From Dolomedes plantarius (taxonomy: Eukaryota > Arthropoda > Arachnida > Araneae > Dolomedidae), in contig OU015490.1 in the NCBI GenBank assembly GCA_907164885.2, positions 206,999,981 to 207,063,980 on the forward strand: a DNA stretch of 64,000 nucleotides, written 5' to 3'. Made by a program: the position numbers and the translations under genes. Below, in pieces: positions 33,068-44,345 of this stretch. The notes beneath the pieces are model-generated. The model saw only the letters and a list, made by a program, of their open reading frames with translations, made no database searches and had not been told where the DNA came from. Position 1 is the stretch's first letter. Every line of letters begins with the position of its first letter.

Positions 33068-34517
33068 TGTCGTGTTGCTACATCCAGTTTTAAGTCAAAT
33101 GGGCACGTATCGTAAATTTATTTTGGTTAGTACAATGTATTTATTTTCTTAGGATTTATTTGGTGTGTGTGTGTTTAATATTTATGTTCTTGATACAACC
33201 CAAAGCTCTAGATGTCGAACTTAGCAACCGAACAAAAACCAATTATACTATCTAAATTTTAGATTCTGTAAATTAAATCAACAACTTTCATTTAGACAGA
33301 CTAAAAAGTTTAACATAAGAAAACTAGTTTATTTACATACTTAATATTTACATGTAACAAAAGGATCCTTCATTTTCCGAAATCAATGGACAATAATATT
33401 TAATCTCTTTCACAAATTATTTTTTTACAAATTACTTTGCCAAGGTTAGGGAGCGTCCCGAGCGCAACGACAAAAAAACTTTACAATTAGTTCAACACTA
33501 AAAACCTTTCACTAAAAAACTCCTTCCTCGCGAAAAACTAAATTCACTTAGCCTGAATTGGAACTGACAAATCAAAAATCATTCTTTAACACTCACCCAA
33601 TTATTCTTCATCAATTCAAGGTGCTCTCTTCCTTCTCGGCCTTCTCGCCTCGCCTTGGGTCAGGGATCACGTTGCTACGCCGGGAAGGGGGCTAACTTTA
33701 TTTCTTTTCACGGTGAATTACCACTTCTTCTCTGTCGATAAATTGTAGCTGGGCTCTCCTTGGCGCGTACCTTCACTATATTTGCACGGGGCGCTGGTAA
33801 TCTCTTCACGTCGTGAAACGGGATGGTGGGGCAATTCTCGTCGTTTAAACTTCTCGGCTGTGGCACGGGAGCTGAGTCTCTTGGTCTCGGCTGTAATCTG
33901 GATGCGGACCTCTCAATTTCACTTGGTCAACGCAGTTCTCGCAGTTGCCTTAACAGGTTTATGTGGACTCCTCAAGTCCACTTAAAGTTTAACTTTTTAA
34001 GTCGTGCTGGAGATGGGGACCTACAGCCTCCCCGATCAAAACTCACTCTCTCCCTCTTTTTATCAAACTCTTCAATATATTATTTTAATCCCCTTTCATA
34101 CTTATGACTCCACCTTCTCATAAACTTCAATCAACCAATCCGGCCACCGTAAACTTTTCATTTGCTGTACTCCCTCTCTCACCTTCTCATTGGCTTCTTA
34201 ACTCAAAAACATTACGCCCTCACTGCCTGCCCTTGCGACCAACCAGTTTTCAAAAAGACCACTTTCCGAACCGTACTGCCATAAGTCTAATATAAAAGTC
34301 TTGTGTAAATATAACGTCATCGTTTGGCTCCGTCACCTTATCTGTGTCGCCATCTCAGACCTTCCCATCTTCAAAACTCATAAAACTGTCTTGTAACAGG
34401 CTACGTCCAAAATTACTCCACTCAACTCTATAATTATCTGTCGCCGTTAAATTTGATTCCGACTTTTATCGCAAACATGTAATAAAGCCAGCTTTTATTT
34501 AAAAGCGCTTTACTACA
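33068..34517 (+). mobile_element. Solo LTR, 1.45 kb, with 5-bp target-site duplication
   Basis: The insertion starts TGTCGTGTTGCTAC and ends TTTACTACA (TG...CA) and is flanked by CTAGT at 33063-33067 and 34518-34522. The interrupted 330-bp unit reads on normally afterwards. A TATA-like AATATAAAAG at about 34289 and an AATAAA near 34482, 35 bases from the end, fit LTR promoter and polyadenylation signals. Base composition is richer in C and T than the flanks. Frames inside it (33782-34295) show no known domain. No internal region remains, so it probably arose by LTR-LTR recombination. Confidence 0.8.
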
Positions 34518-35081
34518 CTAGTTTTATTTTAAGTATTGATTATAAAAAAGCTTAGTTATTCAGATATGAAGAAATGTTAATTTGAGAACGTTCCTGCTTT
34601 TAAAATCCTTTTTACTATAGCTTTAATTAAGTACTTTATAAAGTATTTTTTAGTATTACAAGTTAATAATTTTAAATTATGTCTTTCTTTTATGGAGTGT
34701 TTTAATTTTGAAGTCTTACTTATGAAACGTTTAAATACTTATAAGAAATATTATTTAATTAGTTTTAGTGTAAGTAGTAATTTATAAAATTTGTAATTAT
34801 TCAAGTGTTAAAATTGTTTTGTTAATTATATAATATAATTTAATTAACTAAAATTTTAAAAAAATGATGCTTATATTTAAAGAGATACACCTTAACTAAT
34901 GTTGAAAACACAATGTCTACATAATTTAAGATAGCTCCTGTTTCGAAAATAATTCTACACAAAAGGTTCAATTAAGTATTTTTAAGTATTTAAAAGTTTA
35001 ACTACTTATAAGAAATATATTTTCAAACTAGTTTTCTTATAAGAAATGATTTATAAAATGTTTAATTATTCAAGTTTGAAA

Positions 35082-35112
<31 letters not shown>

Positions 35113-35275
35113 AACTAAGCAATATGATTTAATTAACTATATTTTAAATACTTGATGCTGAAATTTTAAGAGACACACCTTCACTAATATTGAAAGTAAA
35201 TTACAGCCTTAACTTAAGATAGCTGCTGCTTCTAAAATCGTTCTACACTACAGCTTCAATTAAGTATTTTAATAG
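34518..35275. repeat. 330-bp tandem array, right part
   Basis: Units resume directly after the solo LTR, with clear starts near 34680 and 34985. A short (TA)n tract interrupts one unit at 35083-35109. Confidence 0.7.
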
Positions 35276-35576
35276 AGAACTTTGACCCAAGTCCCTTTAA
35301 AAATATTTCCCTCGCAAACAATATCTTAATATTCTCTCATGAAAGCAATTAACCGCATGCTGTAATTCCTCATCATTTCTTTTTTTGCATAAGTTCACTG
35401 AAAGAAAGAGCGGATAATTAGATGTGCCTTGGAGGCATTCTGCTCTTACCCGTCTCAAACAATGGGTTCTTAAATCTTTTCAGGAGTTTTACTCTTTAAT
35501 CATTAAAGCAATTAAAACAAAAATCTGCCGTGAAAAAGAGTGTGTTCCATAAAAATATAAACATAAATTTACAACA
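35276..35576. other. Unassigned AT-rich spacer
   Basis: No recognisable feature. Confidence 0.35.
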
Positions 35577-36479
35577 CTTAGTCTTATCTGGAGCAGGATA
35601 ATTCAAGTTTATAGAATTAGGATTTTAATCACAGTCGGTTCAAAAGAAGACACCATGAAAGAACGGCTGATAAAAAAAAAAGTGAAAATTTGCAATGGAA
35701 TTTTTCTCCTTTTTGACTGCAGTTTAAATGCATGTACTTGTTTAATCAACCTTCACCTGAACGCAATTTCCTTTCATTATAAAACTTAGTTGCGTTAGAA
35801 TCTTAGAAAATTACTCCTTTGAAAGAAAATTATACATTTTTCGCCTTGAAACAAAATTATTTGGAACTAGCGTCAAATGATTTTAGGATTTTATTTTCTG
35901 CTGTTCTTTAAAGGAATCTCGTTTGTCTTTCTATTCTGTTCTGTGTTTTGAAAGTCTGTGTTCTGTATGTTCTGTATGTCTTATAAAAATATATCACATT
36001 GAGATAAAATTATATCACTTAAAAATAGATCGTAAACACAAAGATGATTAAAAAAGAAGGGATAGTACATGAAAGATAGTATATCCTAATAGAAAATAAA
36101 TAAAAAAATTGCAAAACATAGTCTTATCTGGGGCAAGATAATTCAAGTATATAGAAACATGAACTTTAATCATATTAGGTTCTAAAGAAGACAACACGAA
36201 ATAAAGGGAGATAAAAATTTAAAATTTGTAAAAAAAAAAAAAAAAATTATCCTTGTTGAATACAATTTAAATGCATGTACTTGTTTTATAAACTTTCATT
36301 ATGAATGTTGTCTAGAATCTTAGAAAATTACTCCGTCAAAGCAGAAGAGAAAATCATACATTTTCTCCATGAAAAAAAGTATTTAGAACTAGCGTCACAT
36401 AATTTTAGGAGTCTACATTCATTTGTTCATTAAAGAGAACCTTTTATCTCTATTCCATTCTGGGATCTGAAAGTAATTG
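35577..36479. repeat. Tandem duplication, spacing about 539 bp, second copy cut by an LTR element
   Basis: TTAGTCTTATCTGGAGCAGG near 35579 recurs as ATAGTCTTATCTGGGGCAAG near 36118, with parallel text afterwards (TTTAAATGCATGTACTTGTT; AACTAGCGTCAAATGATTTT). The second copy stops at the retrotransposon insertion at 36480. Confidence 0.75.
36476..36479. repeat. Target-site duplication ATTG, left
   Basis: ATTG also follows the 3' LTR at 39982-39985. Confidence 0.8.
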
Positions 36480-36912
36480 TGTAAGGTATACACAAGATTC
36501 GATTCACAAGAATCGAACTTTTGAGTGAATTAAAGAAGCTGCTTCAGATATGCTAATTTGGCATACGCGCTTAGTATAAATACCACGCAGCGTCATTAAT
36601 GAAAAAAGGGAGGTTGTTAAGGTTGAAAAAAGGTGTTATCCTGCGCTAGTGCTTTACGGGCCAGAAGTTTACGTGGCAGTACTGCTGGTTTGACTTACTG
36701 TTCGTGAGTATAAAATATATTGTCCTTAAAAGCTGTATTACATTCCGTACAAGTAGTACGCATGCTTATTGCTGTAAAAGCCAATTATATGTGCAGCGAA
36801 TTCAATAAACATTATTTCATGTATAAACTGTGTTTGTATATAATTCAAATAGAGTGCTACTTCAAATTATATACACCCAAGTCTGGGTAGAAGTGAGCAT
36901 AGATTCTCTATA
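36480..36912 (+). repeat. 5' LTR
   Basis: Starts TGTAAGGTATACAC and ends GATTCTCTATA. It contains TATAAATACC near 36577 (TATA-like) and AATAAACATT near 36803 (polyadenylation-like). It differs from the 3' LTR at five places: four single-base homopolymer length changes and one substitution. Confidence 0.95.
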
Positions 36913-36925
36913 CTGGCGCCCGAAA
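36913..36925 (+). promoter_or_regulatory. Primer-binding site
   Basis: CTGGCGCCCGA directly follows the LTR. It contains TGG, the complement of a tRNA CCA end, in the usual position for minus-strand priming. I do not assign the tRNA. Confidence 0.75.
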
Positions 36926-37047
36926 AATATATATACCCTGGTAGTTAGCGTTAAATTTGTAACGAAGAACATAATTGAAATTAAAAACTGTGTACTGTGT
37001 ACTTATATTGATAAAATTGTTGCAAGTACTTATATACTATTTAAAAA

Positions 37048-37767
37048 ATGAGTGTTGTAGAACAAAATCCTGCTGGAAATTTTCCTCGGGTAATTATGGT
37101 TCAGCAAATTGCGCCATTCGAAGCCACCTTCAATGGCGGCCCCTCAAGCCAATTCCTAAAGAAAATTGAGCATTACTTTCAGCAACAATGCACCCCAGAG
37201 GGGGATAAACTTAAAATTGCTCTAGCCGCTTTAAGAGGTAGTGCATATCAGTGGTACACGTGTATGAAAAGCAGTAATCTGATTTTTGACTATTTGTCAT
37301 TCAAGCAACAGTTTCTTAGTGTTTTTCCAAAGACCTTTAATCAAAGTGAAATTGAAGCGGAAATTTATTCGCTAAGGCAACGTGAAGGTCAGTCTGCGTT
37401 AGATTTTGCTACGGAAAAGATCTCCAAGTGTGAGGAATATTTAGAAGAGTTGACGGAAGCGATAATCTTAAAAATAGTTATCGAACGTTTGAAGCCAAGT
37501 GTTCAAGATTTTTTAGATAATCAAACAATTACAAGCAAGGTTACCCTCCTTCAAGCTTTAGCTAAATATGACAATAGACATTTCTTCGCTACCCCTCACC
37601 GTCATTCAGGTACGAGAAGTTTTATACAGCCGCGCCAAAATTTTTCGCGAGTCCAAACCAGCAGCGTAAGCAGTACCGCAGGCAAAATAATAGAAGCGCA
37701 CGGCGTGATAATGAAATTAGTGCACTTAAAGAAATATGCAAGCACCTTACTTGCACTGGCAAGTTGA
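37048..37767 (+). CDS. Gag-like capsid protein of the LTR retrotransposon
   Basis: This is a 239-residue frame beginning 135 bases after the 5' LTR. Gag-domain features in order are FLKKIEHYFQQQ near residue 36, LAALRGSAYQWYTCMKSSN near residue 58 (the conserved RG-A--W step), FKQQFLSVFPKTF near residue 87, and REGQSALDFATEKISK near residue 111. Capsid proteins of this class package the element RNA in cytoplasmic particles. No CCHC zinc knuckle is seen. In the -1/+2 frame from about 37650 the text becomes a basic stretch (QQRKQYRRQNNRSARRDNEI), more like a natural nucleic-acid-binding tail than the C-terminal 35 residues of the printed frame. A one-base slip near 37640-37650 is therefore likely. 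Confidence 0.8.
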   Translation: MSVVEQNPAGNFPRVIMVQQIAPFEATFNGGPSSQFLKKIEHYFQQQCTPEGDKLKIALAALRGSAYQWYTCMKSSNLIFDYLSFKQQFLSVFPKTFNQSEIEAEIYSLRQREGQSALDFATEKISKCEEYLEELTEAIILKIVIERLKPSVQDFLDNQTITSKVTLLQALAKYDNRHFFATPHRHSGTRSFIQPRQNFSRVQTSSVSSTAGKIIEAHGVIMKLVHLKKYASTLLALAS

Positions 37768-39010
37768 TTCACATGATATGGTTCAACCTGTTGAAACTGT
37801 GTGGTCAAATGTATTATTTTGTCCGAGCAGTAATCATTATTTTGAGAATAGTGAAAGTCAGGGTATTTTTTTGGCTTATAAAGAAAGTGAGTCTAGCTGG
37901 AATAATGCGGTAATTCCAGTACAAATTTCTGAAAATAGGGCCGATACTATGCTAGTGGTTTAGAAAATAAATCATCGGACACTTCTATTAATGCTATACC
38001 TGATATTATTGATGCTATACCTGATATTTTAGATGATATTCACACATCTGTTAATGAAGGAAATTTAGTAGATGACGAAGTATGCGTTACGGAAGTTAGT
38101 GAATACTATTAGTTGACGACAATAAAAATTCTTTAAACGATAGTAGGAACTTGCTAGGTGATGATATTATTTCAAGTTTCCAGCCGAATGGGGATTGTGT
38201 AGGCCAGGTTGGTAATATGGTTTTAAATAAAGTACATGAAAACCAGACTGAGAATCAGGATGAAAAGTTGACACAGAGTTATACTGTAGGTAGTTTAGCT
38301 GATGCTTCGGAAGTTATAGAGAAAGTTTGCAATAAAACGCACGAGTACGAAAAGCTTAATCTTCCTAAAACTGAAGCAGTGTTAAAGAATTTAAATGATA
38401 ACGATTCTGACTGTCGCAAGTTTCAAAGGAACTTTTTCGTCAAAAGAGGATAAAACTAAAGTTAAGGGGGATAAAAAAACGTGAAAAAGAGCCTTCAGGT
38501 TCCAGCATTAAAACTGCAAATACTGAAGTAATTAAAGCGGTAAACAAGAAGTCGTATAAGCACAAATACGAAAAGCAGAGTCAGGTTGTTGAAAAAATAG
38601 AATCTGCATTAAAATTTAATACCGATACAAGCAAAAATACGAAGAAAGGTAAAGTGTGCACTACAAAAACTCCATCAAAGGAGGAGTGCGTCGCTGATAA
38701 GGTACACAAGGTTATCAAAAGGAAGAATGACAATTTTAAAGTTCCTTTGCATAAGTACAGGAAACGGAAGATTTCTGCCGCCCAGCAAGGTTGGCCTCCT
38801 CCCAAGAGACCTCCTGTCCATCGTCAAGCCGGACCAGCGCCTCAGGACCTACGACCTGCTGCACGAAGGATGCCCACACGGTCAACGAATCCCTTTACTA
38901 GGACTGCGACCATCAAGAGAGGTTCCACGGATTGGACAAACTGGTGCAGTGAAGTTGCTGCATTCATGAGGAACAAGTCTTGTATCAACTTTCTTATTCT
39001 AACTCCCACC
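37768..39010 (+). pseudogene. Downstream charged, frame-broken coding text of the LTR element
   Basis: Several plus-strand frames each carry a stretch of protein-like, S/N/D/E- then K-rich sequence: INAIPDIIDAIPDILDDIHT (about 37990-38050), LADASEVIEKVCNKTHEYEK (38151-38453 frame), then NKKSYKHKYEKQSQVVEKIE and DKVHKVIKRKNDNF (near 38550-38740). The stretches join across single frame changes, suggesting one former reading frame. I recognise no domain. Its end (VPLHKYRKRKISAAQQG onward) is basic. Confidence 0.4.
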
Positions 39011-39527
39011 CTTTAATAAATCGAACCAAATTGGTTTGAAGTTCCCCATTGTATATACTGTGTAAACATTTTGAGGGGAAGTGGTGAGGCACTGAAAAAA
39101 AACGGTATACTGTTGTTTTATAAATTTTGAAGGGGACATGTAGTGAAAAAAAATAATACATACTAACTACAGATAACAAACAACTAAACATACTAACTTC
39201 GCAAATCATAACACATGTACATTATAAATGGGGGAGAGCAGATACAGTCAAGAAATGTCATGCTGTGCAATTGTGTTGTCACTTTTAATTAAAATAGATA
39301 TTTTAGGGCGCAGTTGGCCATCCCAGTATCCGCAACTCTGCAAATCCACTGTGTAATGGTGTCACCTGGACCCTTCGGGGTTAGTTTTGTAAAATGGTAG
39401 TGGCGTTTTTCCCCACACAACGTGTGGAAGGTTTTTTTGGCTTTGCCACCCATTATGTAAAAAGTCAGACCAGCACGCGTTTTCAATTAGTTAACTGAAG
39501 CCGTTCAGACCTCAGTTACCTAATTTT

Positions 39528-39546
39528 TTTTTTCGAGGGAGGCCAG
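39528..39546 (+). promoter_or_regulatory. Polypurine-like tract before the 3' LTR
   Basis: GAGGGAGG lies just upstream of the 3' LTR start, the position where plus-strand priming occurs in LTR elements. Confidence 0.5.
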
Positions 39547-39981
39547 TGTAAGGTATACACAAGATTCGATTCACAAGAATCGAACTTTTGAGTGAATTAA
39601 AGAAGCTGCTTCAGATATGCTAATTTTGGCATACGCGCTTAGTATAAATACCACGCAGCGTCATTAATGAAAAAAGGGAGGTTGTTAAGGTTGAAAAAAG
39701 GTGTTATCCTGCGCTAGTGCTTTACGGGCCAGAAGTTTACGTGGCAGTACTGCTGGTTTGACTTACTGTTCGTGAGTATAAAAATATATTGTCCTTAAAA
39801 GCTGTATTTACATTCCGTACAAGTAGTACGCATGCTTATTGCTGTAAAAGCAATTATATATGCAGCGAATTCAATAAACATTATTTCATGTATAAACTGT
39901 GTTTGTATATAATTCAAATAGAGTGCTACTTCAAATTATATACACCCAAGTCTGGGTAGAAGTGAGCATAGATTCTCTATA
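39547..39981 (+). repeat. 3' LTR
   Basis: 435 bp, differing from the 5' LTR by four single-base indels in short homopolymers and one A/G substitution (TATATATGC against TATATGTGC). Confidence 0.95.
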
Positions 39982-39985
39982 ATTG

Positions 39986-41445
39986 TGTTATCACATCCAG
40001 ACTAAAATTTATCATTTTAAAATGGAGAGAAAATGCACATACAAGTTACAAGCAATCAATTTTAGTAATACTAGATGAAACAAATAGATTCCTATACAAA
40101 CGAAAATATATATTATATTACTCGAAACGTAATCTAGTAATTACACAACGGTGTTATGCAGATTAAAAACTTTTTTATTATGTACATTTAATTAACACTA
40201 AATGTTCTACAGTATACCTTACCATGGTCCCCTTTTTACATATTAATGCTAACTAGTTAAAGTCGTAGGAATTCGTTTTTATGAACGTTACATTGAAAAA
40301 GTAATCAATCACAACTTTCTGAATAAAACAAATTAAATATTTCAAGGTGTTAAACTTTTTTAAATAACAAATAATATAATTACAATTATTTCAATGTAAA
40401 GTGTAAAACCGATAGAAATTAATGAATTTTTAAGTTAAATAATATTAGAACCATGCAAATACCATTATGGTTTTAATTTAATTATGATTTCGTCAGAAAC
40501 ACAAAAACTGAAACTATTCTTAAACCACTATATCAATCCTTTCTCAAAAGTAAGGTTTTTCTCTGATAAATAAGACAAAAAATATTATTCTAAGAAGCAC
40601 TCACATACTTGGTTCCATTAATATAATTTATGAATGAAATGGGAAAATTTTTAATGAATATCGCTCTAATAAAAATGAAAATTTCGAAATCCTAATACAT
40701 TTTTTTCTTTCACATATACTAAAAATTAACATTTTTCATTAATAACATTTTCCATTTCATATCAAATTTTAGATCGTAAATTATTCTATGCGGTTAACAG
40801 GTTTTCAGCTGTCTTACATATCTTTCATGTGCCCATGTATGAGTAATACGCATTATTTGTTTATTAATTTATTTGAGTAGAAATATTTATAGATATTAAT
40901 ATAATTTTAATAAAATTCTTACATAAAATTCCCTTATTCCAGTCGATCGATTCTGGATTATGGTATATTTTAGTAAAATATGTTTTTGATAGATACTTCA
41001 AATAGGATACTTTAAAACACAATGATACTGATTAATGTTTTTTCATTGCATGTATCTCTCAATTTATTGAACATTATTTTGAAAAGTATATATAAATCCA
41101 TACTGTGCTGTTTCAGGAAAGCAATTTTTATAAAAGGGCAGCAGTTCTAATTAATTTTCCGAGAAAGGTAATGTATTTCTTTTAAGTTTATGAGTCTTAA
41201 TAAATAGCTACAGTCAAATGTGCGGACTCATGTTCTTTTTTTTTTATTATATTACACTCATAATCAAACACATGCAATATTATCATTTAATTTATTACTT
41301 TAGATACCGGTTTAAAAGTAAAATATCATTATTTTCCTATCAATGAACAGAAACAATAAAAAAAAATTACGAGAAGTGGGGAAAGTTGATTCTTTCATAG
41401 CATGGAACGCATGTTAGCGCTTGAAACCTCTCCCACTCTTTGTGT
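39986..41445. other. AT-rich non-coding stretch
   Basis: No gene, TE end or clear repeat is recognised. Confidence 0.5.
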
Positions 41446-41458
41446 ATATATATATATA

Positions 41459-42913
41459 CAGGGTGTCCCAAAAGGTCGTTTACAAACTTAACATGCTGGT
41501 CTGTCGTATCATGATGAACAAGATTTACATAGGAACTTGTGTCCGAAAATTCAAACTGAGACCGCTAGAGGGCGATAAGTGCAGGTTTGGATGAGGAGAA
41601 AAAAAAATGATATCGACAGCTGTGTTAATATGATTTTTATCACAAAACATCATTACATCACAGCAAATGTTCAAAATTCCTTCCATTCGCTACAATGCAC
41701 GTTTCACAGCGTCGGCGCATGGATTCACGAACCCGTTCAAATTGGCCAGGAGTGTTACGGACACGTGCTGCCGCTTCCGCGATCCTGGCGATAAGATCCA
41801 TGTCCGATGTTACGGGTGTCTCGTACACTATGGACTTCATGTGTCCCCACAGGTAGAAATCCAGGGGAGTCAGGTCGGGGGATCGCGGCGGCCATTGGAC
41901 TGGTCCGCCTCTAGCGATCCAGCGATTAGGATAAGTCCTATCGAGGTATTCTCGAACAGCGTAGCTAAAGTGGGCAGGCGCTCCATCATGCTGAAACCAG
42001 ATGTTTCGGCGTGTAGCGGCTGGAACGTCACCCATCAGATCCGGCAAAACTCTTTCTAAAAAAATGCGATAGGTATTTCCGTCGAGGCGTTCAGGTAGAA
42101 GGTAAGGGCCAATCAACATGTCACCGATAATACCAGCCCAAACGTTTACGGTGAAACGCTGTTGATGTGCATGGGCACGTGTACATCTTGGGTTTTCATG
42201 CGCCCATACGTGCATGTTGTGCAGGTTCACGACACCATCCTGTGTAAAGCAGGATTCATCAGAAAACAAAATCCACGATGGAAAATCTGGCTGTGCGACC
42301 CGCTGTTGCAAATACCAGCGTGAGAATGCAATGCGTTTTAGATAATCGTCAGCGCACAATGCCTGTACTTTTGGAAGTTGTAAGGGTGTTGCATGTCATC
42401 GTGCAGTATGCGCATTATGGTGGAACGACCTACACCCAAGACACGTTCGCCTTCTCGGAGACTCGTTTGCGGGTTGATGGCAAACTCCTGTAGCACGGTT
42501 TCCTCTACGACAGGCGTGCGTGTAGCACGTTCTCGACCGATGTGGCTAGGTACTACGAAAGCACCTGATTCACGCAATCTGCGGTGCAATCGTCCAAACA
42601 AAACATGACTTGGCTGACGTCTGTTTGGGAAGCGCTCAAGGTACGTCCGTGCCGCGGCTCGTCCATTTCCATCAGCGGCGCCATATACGTAATGCATGTC
42701 GGCCATTTCTGCGTTACTAAACTCATTCATCCTTTTCCTTCAAAGTCCACGCCTGAAATGATTGTTTTTCCCACTCTCCCGTTTTCGTGCAATTATAGCC
42801 CTCTTAGCGGTCGCAGTTTGAATTTTCAGACACAAGTTCCTATGTAAATCTTGTTCATCATGATATGACAGACTAGCATGTTAAGTTTGTAAATGACCTT
42901 TTGGGACACCCTG
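41459..42913 (-). mobile_element. Mariner/IS630-type transposon with long TIRs, near intact
   Basis: The left end CAGGGTGTCCCAAAAGGTCG and the right end in reverse CAGGGTGTCCCAAAAGGTCA start TIRs that match over more than 100 bases with only four substitutions in the first 100. TA flanks both ends, and the element lies in a (TA)n tract. Length is 1455 bp. The transposase is on the minus strand and nearly complete. Confidence 0.93.
41658..42730 (-). pseudogene. Mariner-type transposase, single frame break
   Basis: Two minus-strand frames cover the whole protein. 42730-42338 has the N-terminal helix-turn-helix (MNEFSNAEMADMHYVYGAAD) and the second DNA-binding region (SLREGERVLGVGRSTIMRIL). 42359-41658 has the catalytic part: ILFSDESCF (first D), WFQHDGAPAHFSYAVREYLD (second D), WPPRSPDLTPLDFYLWGHMK (third D) and the end MRRRCETCIVANGRNFEHLL. 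I count 41 residues between the second and third D. The frames are separated by a single-base difference in a short T run near 42367-42371. No catalytic residue is missing, so this is the least damaged DNA transposase in the window. Confidence 0.88.
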
Positions 42914-43084
42914 TATATATATATCTTCAATGTAAATAAAAAGAATACAAATTATTTTCATTTTGTATATAGTGTTAAAATTTTTTTAAAATCTAGATTG
43001 AAATTCCCTTAATTGATATAAATTATAACTTATTCTGCTTTCAGCGTTTACTCTCAGCGTTTCTTACATATATATATATATATA

Positions 43085-43159
<75 letters not shown>

Positions 43160-44084
43160 CATATGACAAATAACATTCCATTACAAATATATCATTATAG
43201 TATTTAAAATTCTCAAATCAAATGCTCTGCTTTCGATTTATCCTATCATCATTTTTCAGCTACTTTAAATCAATATGACTATATGATTGCATCTAGCATT
43301 TCCTTAAAGGATTGAATAAACACAATAACTTCAAAAACTATGATTCCAACAATGAAATCGGGTATTCTGTACTAGTTTCCCAGAAACACACAAAGGAGAT
43401 TTCTTATTTATCGTATGAATACAAACCAGGTTCACTTCCAATAATGGATTTCCCAGGGAAAGAGTCTGTTAGCAAAAAAAGTACGTGTCAGCAAGGGAGA
43501 AAATTATTGTGTTTCATATCGAATCATTGTAGTACAAGGGTAGCTGTGGGATTTGTTCAAAGAGAAAGGTTAACGAAGTGTTGCAAGATCTTATATCCTT
43601 ATCTTATATCTTAAGTGCAGCTGAAAATTATTTATACGTGGAGTTGTTATCTGGGGTAAAAATGACAAATATAAATATCACTTAAAGTTTTTTTTTTCTT
43701 TCCTTTGAATTTTTATAAACGGAAAATTTGTAGCAAAATACTTTACTTTTTTGTAATTTTCTCTTTTTAAGTAAAAAGTGATTAAATTGTTCTTTCGTAA
43801 TAAATAATTTATTATGGTCTCATAAGCTTATTTGCAAAAGTCTTTATTGTTATTGATTTCTGGAACCTATTTTGTTCAATGTGTTGTAAAGTTGTAAAAA
43901 TGGAAGTTAATTTTTCGACACACATTCACTGAAAACATGGCCAGGGACTGTGAAAAAAATGAAGAAGCCTTTCGCAGTATTTGAAGAGTAAAAATCGATA
44001 AGTGTGTTTGATAGAGTCTAGATGAATTATAAATGGCGTATAAGATCCACTTGCGGCTCTACGGAACATATAAAGTACTAAATA
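42914..44084. other. TA-rich microsatellite block and AT-rich sequence
   Basis: (TA)n tracts with internal breaks fill 43069-43158. The plus-strand frame at 43312-43614 has no recognisable motif. Nothing else is seen. Confidence 0.5.
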
Positions 44085-44345
44085 TTAACAGCTACATCAA
44101 GACTCAAAACATAAGGTGAGCTGATCATTTAATACGATTGAAGGAAGGGCAATATCCGAGGTCAATATATCTGTCAAAGACAATCGACCAAAAGATAGAT
44201 ATTCTACCAAAAGATAGACCATGACTGAGACCATGTAAACTCACTCGAAAGAGACCCCCCTTTTTTAATGTTCAGGATTGGCGGATAAGAGGTTATCCTG
44301 AAATAGGATCCAGAGATGGCTGGTCCCACCCTGTCGAGTCACTGA
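44085..44345 (+). pseudogene. LINE protein C-terminal tail fragment
   Basis: One frame reads INSYIKTQNIR, stop, ADHLIRLKEGQYPR, resembling the YIKAxRLRWAGHVxRM sequence near the end of many non-LTR retrotransposon proteins. It then reads DGWSHPVESLKK, like the usual RWxxxVExA ending. Two stops interrupt it. Confidence 0.55.

Larger units (their letters stand above)
36480..39981 (+). mobile_element. LTR retrotransposon (Ty3/gypsy-like), gag-only, young insertion
   Basis: Near-identical LTRs of 433 and 435 bp enclose 2.63 kb. A primer-binding site follows the 5' LTR and a purine-rich tract precedes the 3' LTR. Only a gag-like ORF and charged, frame-broken text are found inside: I see no protease, reverse transcriptase (no YxDD), RNase H or integrase motif. 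It should be non-autonomous, moved by enzymes of a relative. The flanking 4-bp duplication ATTG supports a single insertion event. Confidence 0.9.

Noticed and set aside
33782..34295. Three plus-strand ORFs as genes
   Set aside because: They lie within a solo LTR with TG...CA ends and a 5-bp duplication and contain no known domain.
28970..35275. CRISPR array
   Set aside because: Units are 160-330 bases, diverged, without short identical repeats and unique spacers, and the DNA is eukaryotic.
37768..39010. A pol gene or envelope gene in the LTR element
   Set aside because: I searched the readable frames for YxDD, integrase zinc finger and protease motifs and found none; the text is only charged and low-complexity.
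42278..42847. Plus-strand ORFs across the mariner element
   Set aside because: They are antisense to the transposase, which carries all recognisable motifs on the minus strand.
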